A stretch of 41,979 bases of DNA from Virgibacillus sp. AGTR (GTDB lineage Bacteria > Bacillota > Bacilli > Bacillales > Amphibacillaceae): NCBI RefSeq assembly GCF_016919725.2, contig NZ_JAJERH010000037.1, forward strand, positions 1 through 41,979, given 5' to 3'. Shown here piece by piece: positions 40,727 through 41,979 of this stretch. The translations under genes and the position numbers were made by a program. The notes beneath the pieces were generated by a model, which searched no databases, was not told the DNA's origin, and saw only the letters and a program-made list of their open reading frames with translations. Positions within the stretch are counted from its first letter, which is position 1, and every line of letters begins with the position of its first letter.

Positions 40727-41845
40727 ATGGATAAACCTAAACAATCAGATGCGTTATTTCTACCTTTTCTGCAAATGCCAAGTGGCCATCATCATGTTGC
40801 AGATACGCTCATAACGGATTTATTACATTATAATAATAACAAGCGAACGAACAAAGTTGAATTATTATCTTATAGTTATGGGAGTTTAGAAAAGATAGTA
40901 ACCTCAACGTATATTAGCTGGATAAAACGATTTCCAGGCGTATATGATCGACTATATACATTACTTGCCTGTAGAAATATGTCGAAAAGGAAAAGGCACC
41001 GCCATTATGAATTACTATTCCGCCCTTTTTTAAACAAACTTGTGAAAGAGGAAAATCCAGAAATTGTCTTTTTAACCCATGCCCTGCCTTCGAGTATCGT
41101 AAGTGTCCTAAAACAAGAAAATAAGCTACAAGCAGTTACGGTTAATGCGTATACAGATTTTTTTGTGAATCGATTATGGGGGATAAAAGGTATTGATTAT
41201 CATTTCGTACCTACCGCCTCTGTAAAGAAATTCTTACTTAAATTAGGTGTGAAAGCAGAGCGTATATTTATCACTGGGATACCCGTTCATCCTGTATTTC
41301 GAGAGGAATTTTCTTTAAAGGAGAAAAAACAAGCATTACTCATTACAGGCGGAAGTTTAGGGAGTTGTGGTATGGATGAACTATTATCAGATAAGCATTT
41401 GCCGAAAAAGATGCATCTCTATGTACTTTGTGGAACGAACGAACAATTGTATCAAACGTTAAGCAAGCAAAATAATTCAAATATTACACCTATCCCTTAT
41501 ATCGAATCTAAAGCGCAGATGAACAAATTGTATAATGAGGTTGACGCTGTTTTAACAAAGCCAGGCGGTGTAACAATTAGTGAATGCTTGATGAAACGGA
41601 AGCCAATTTTTGTTTATCATGCTTTACCAGGTCAGGAACAAATCAATTTGCAGGAGCTCATACAGCTTGGATTGGTAAATCCTATCGACTTAAATAAAGA
41701 ACCATTGGAGGAACAAATAAATCAATTTTTTCTGGATACGCAAAAGAAAAATCGGTATACAGAAAATGTAAATCGATATCATCAAAATTTATCGACGCAA
41801 TCAATTGGAGCACTTATTCAACAAGTGATGAATCAAAGTCAATAG
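40727..41845 (+). CDS. MGDG-synthase/GT28-type glycosyltransferase (YkoN-like)
   Basis: The 372-residue protein has the two-domain form of MGDG-synthase-type glycosyltransferases, such as UgtP, which add sugar to diacylglycerol. Visible are MPSGHHHVADTL (17-28, equivalent to the N-terminal GGGH/GNGH loop), TGIPVHPVF (183-191), LLITGGSLGSCGMDEL (204-219), and the nucleotide-sugar region TKPGGVTISECL (277-288) with PGQEQIN (301-307). No signal peptide is seen; such enzymes act at the inner membrane face. The acceptor is not known. The ATG follows AAGGACGGGG, 41 bp after ykoP. A terminator overlaps its 3' end. Confidence 0.85.
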   Translation: MDKPKQSDALFLPFLQMPSGHHHVADTLITDLLHYNNNKRTNKVELLSYSYGSLEKIVTSTYISWIKRFPGVYDRLYTLLACRNMSKRKRHRHYELLFRPFLNKLVKEENPEIVFLTHALPSSIVSVLKQENKLQAVTVNAYTDFFVNRLWGIKGIDYHFVPTASVKKFLLKLGVKAERIFITGIPVHPVFREEFSLKEKKQALLITGGSLGSCGMDELLSDKHLPKKMHLYVLCGTNEQLYQTLSKQNNSNITPIPYIESKAQMNKLYNEVDAVLTKPGGVTISECLMKRKPIFVYHALPGQEQINLQELIQLGLVNPIDLNKEPLEEQINQFFLDTQKKNRYTENVNRYHQNLSTQSIGALIQQVMNQSQ

Positions 41846-41870
41846 CCAAATAAAGGCTGTTGACTTTTTT
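41837..41870 (+). terminator. Terminator after the glycosyltransferase gene
   Basis: AGTCAATAGCC (41837-41847) pairs with GGCTGTTGACT (41855-41865) with one G-U, followed by TTTTTT. The right copy of the long direct repeat begins at once after it. Confidence 0.85.
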
Positions 41871-41979
41871 ATAAGTTAAGAAAGTATAAAATCAGTGCAA
41901 TGACTGCGTTAAGCGAAGTAGTTATTTTGAAATGTTTGATGTATATTGGCAATGCTCCGACTAATTACTTCGCTTTCCG
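41871..41979 (+). repeat. Long direct repeat, right copy (cut by window end)
   Basis: It is identical to 30201-30309 over all 109 bases up to the window end. Together the two copies bracket the 11.6-kb block with the sensor/regulator, sugar transporter, phosphodiesterase, YkoP-like and glycosyltransferase genes. Confidence 0.9.

Overview
The window is a stretch of chromosome from a low-GC Gram-positive bacterium of the family Bacillaceae. Gene order and protein sequences closely follow the Bacillus subtilis degS-to-minJ region. The A+T-rich codon use and the dispersed intergenic repeats suggest an Oceanobacillus/Virgibacillus-like genus, but that genus assignment is inference. No rRNA, tRNA or CRISPR array was seen.

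Layout. 1-355: the end of an IS3-family element and a dispersed repeat. 356-4656: yvyE (minus strand), then the two-component pair degS-degU and a degV-family gene. 4980-7053: late competence genes comFA and comFC (no comFB). 7097-14959: a flagellar block, yvyF-flgM-flgN-flgK-flgL-yviE-fliW-csrA-flaG-fliD-fliS-fliT, with SigD-type promoters before flgM and before flaG. The flagellin gene hag, which in B. subtilis lies between csrA and flaG, is absent here. 15437-15994: long-form hibernation factor hpf, with SigB- and SigH-like promoter elements. 16539-18644: the peroxidase pair ahpC-ahpF with a PerR-box-like site, lying between hpf and secA. 19357-23043: secA and prfB, the latter with the classical programmed +1 frameshift. 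23275-30150: cccB, ftsE-ftsX, a coiled-coil M23 peptidoglycan hydrolase, ctpB and minJ, which is an envelope and division block.

30201-41979: an accessory block. A YesM/YesN-type sensor kinase and AraC-type regulator precede a CUT1 sugar ABC transporter (binding protein and two permeases, no ATPase) and a YesL-like protein. Then come an alkaline-phosphatase-superfamily phosphodiesterase, a YkoP-like protein and an MGDG-synthase-type glycosyltransferase. This block is bracketed by direct repeats identical over at least 109 bp (30201-30309 and 41871-41979, the latter cut by the window end).

The most unusual material is intergenic. Three copies of a structured repeat (3575-3728, 4793-4933, 14970-15172) share a 9-bp outer stem and a predicted pseudoknot, with one compensatory A-T to G-C change between copies. 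The two other dispersed repeat families have no such pseudoknot. A hairpin-rich, terminator-ended non-coding stretch before secA is a candidate small RNA. All functional statements rest on reading the sequence and on family knowledge; no database search was run.
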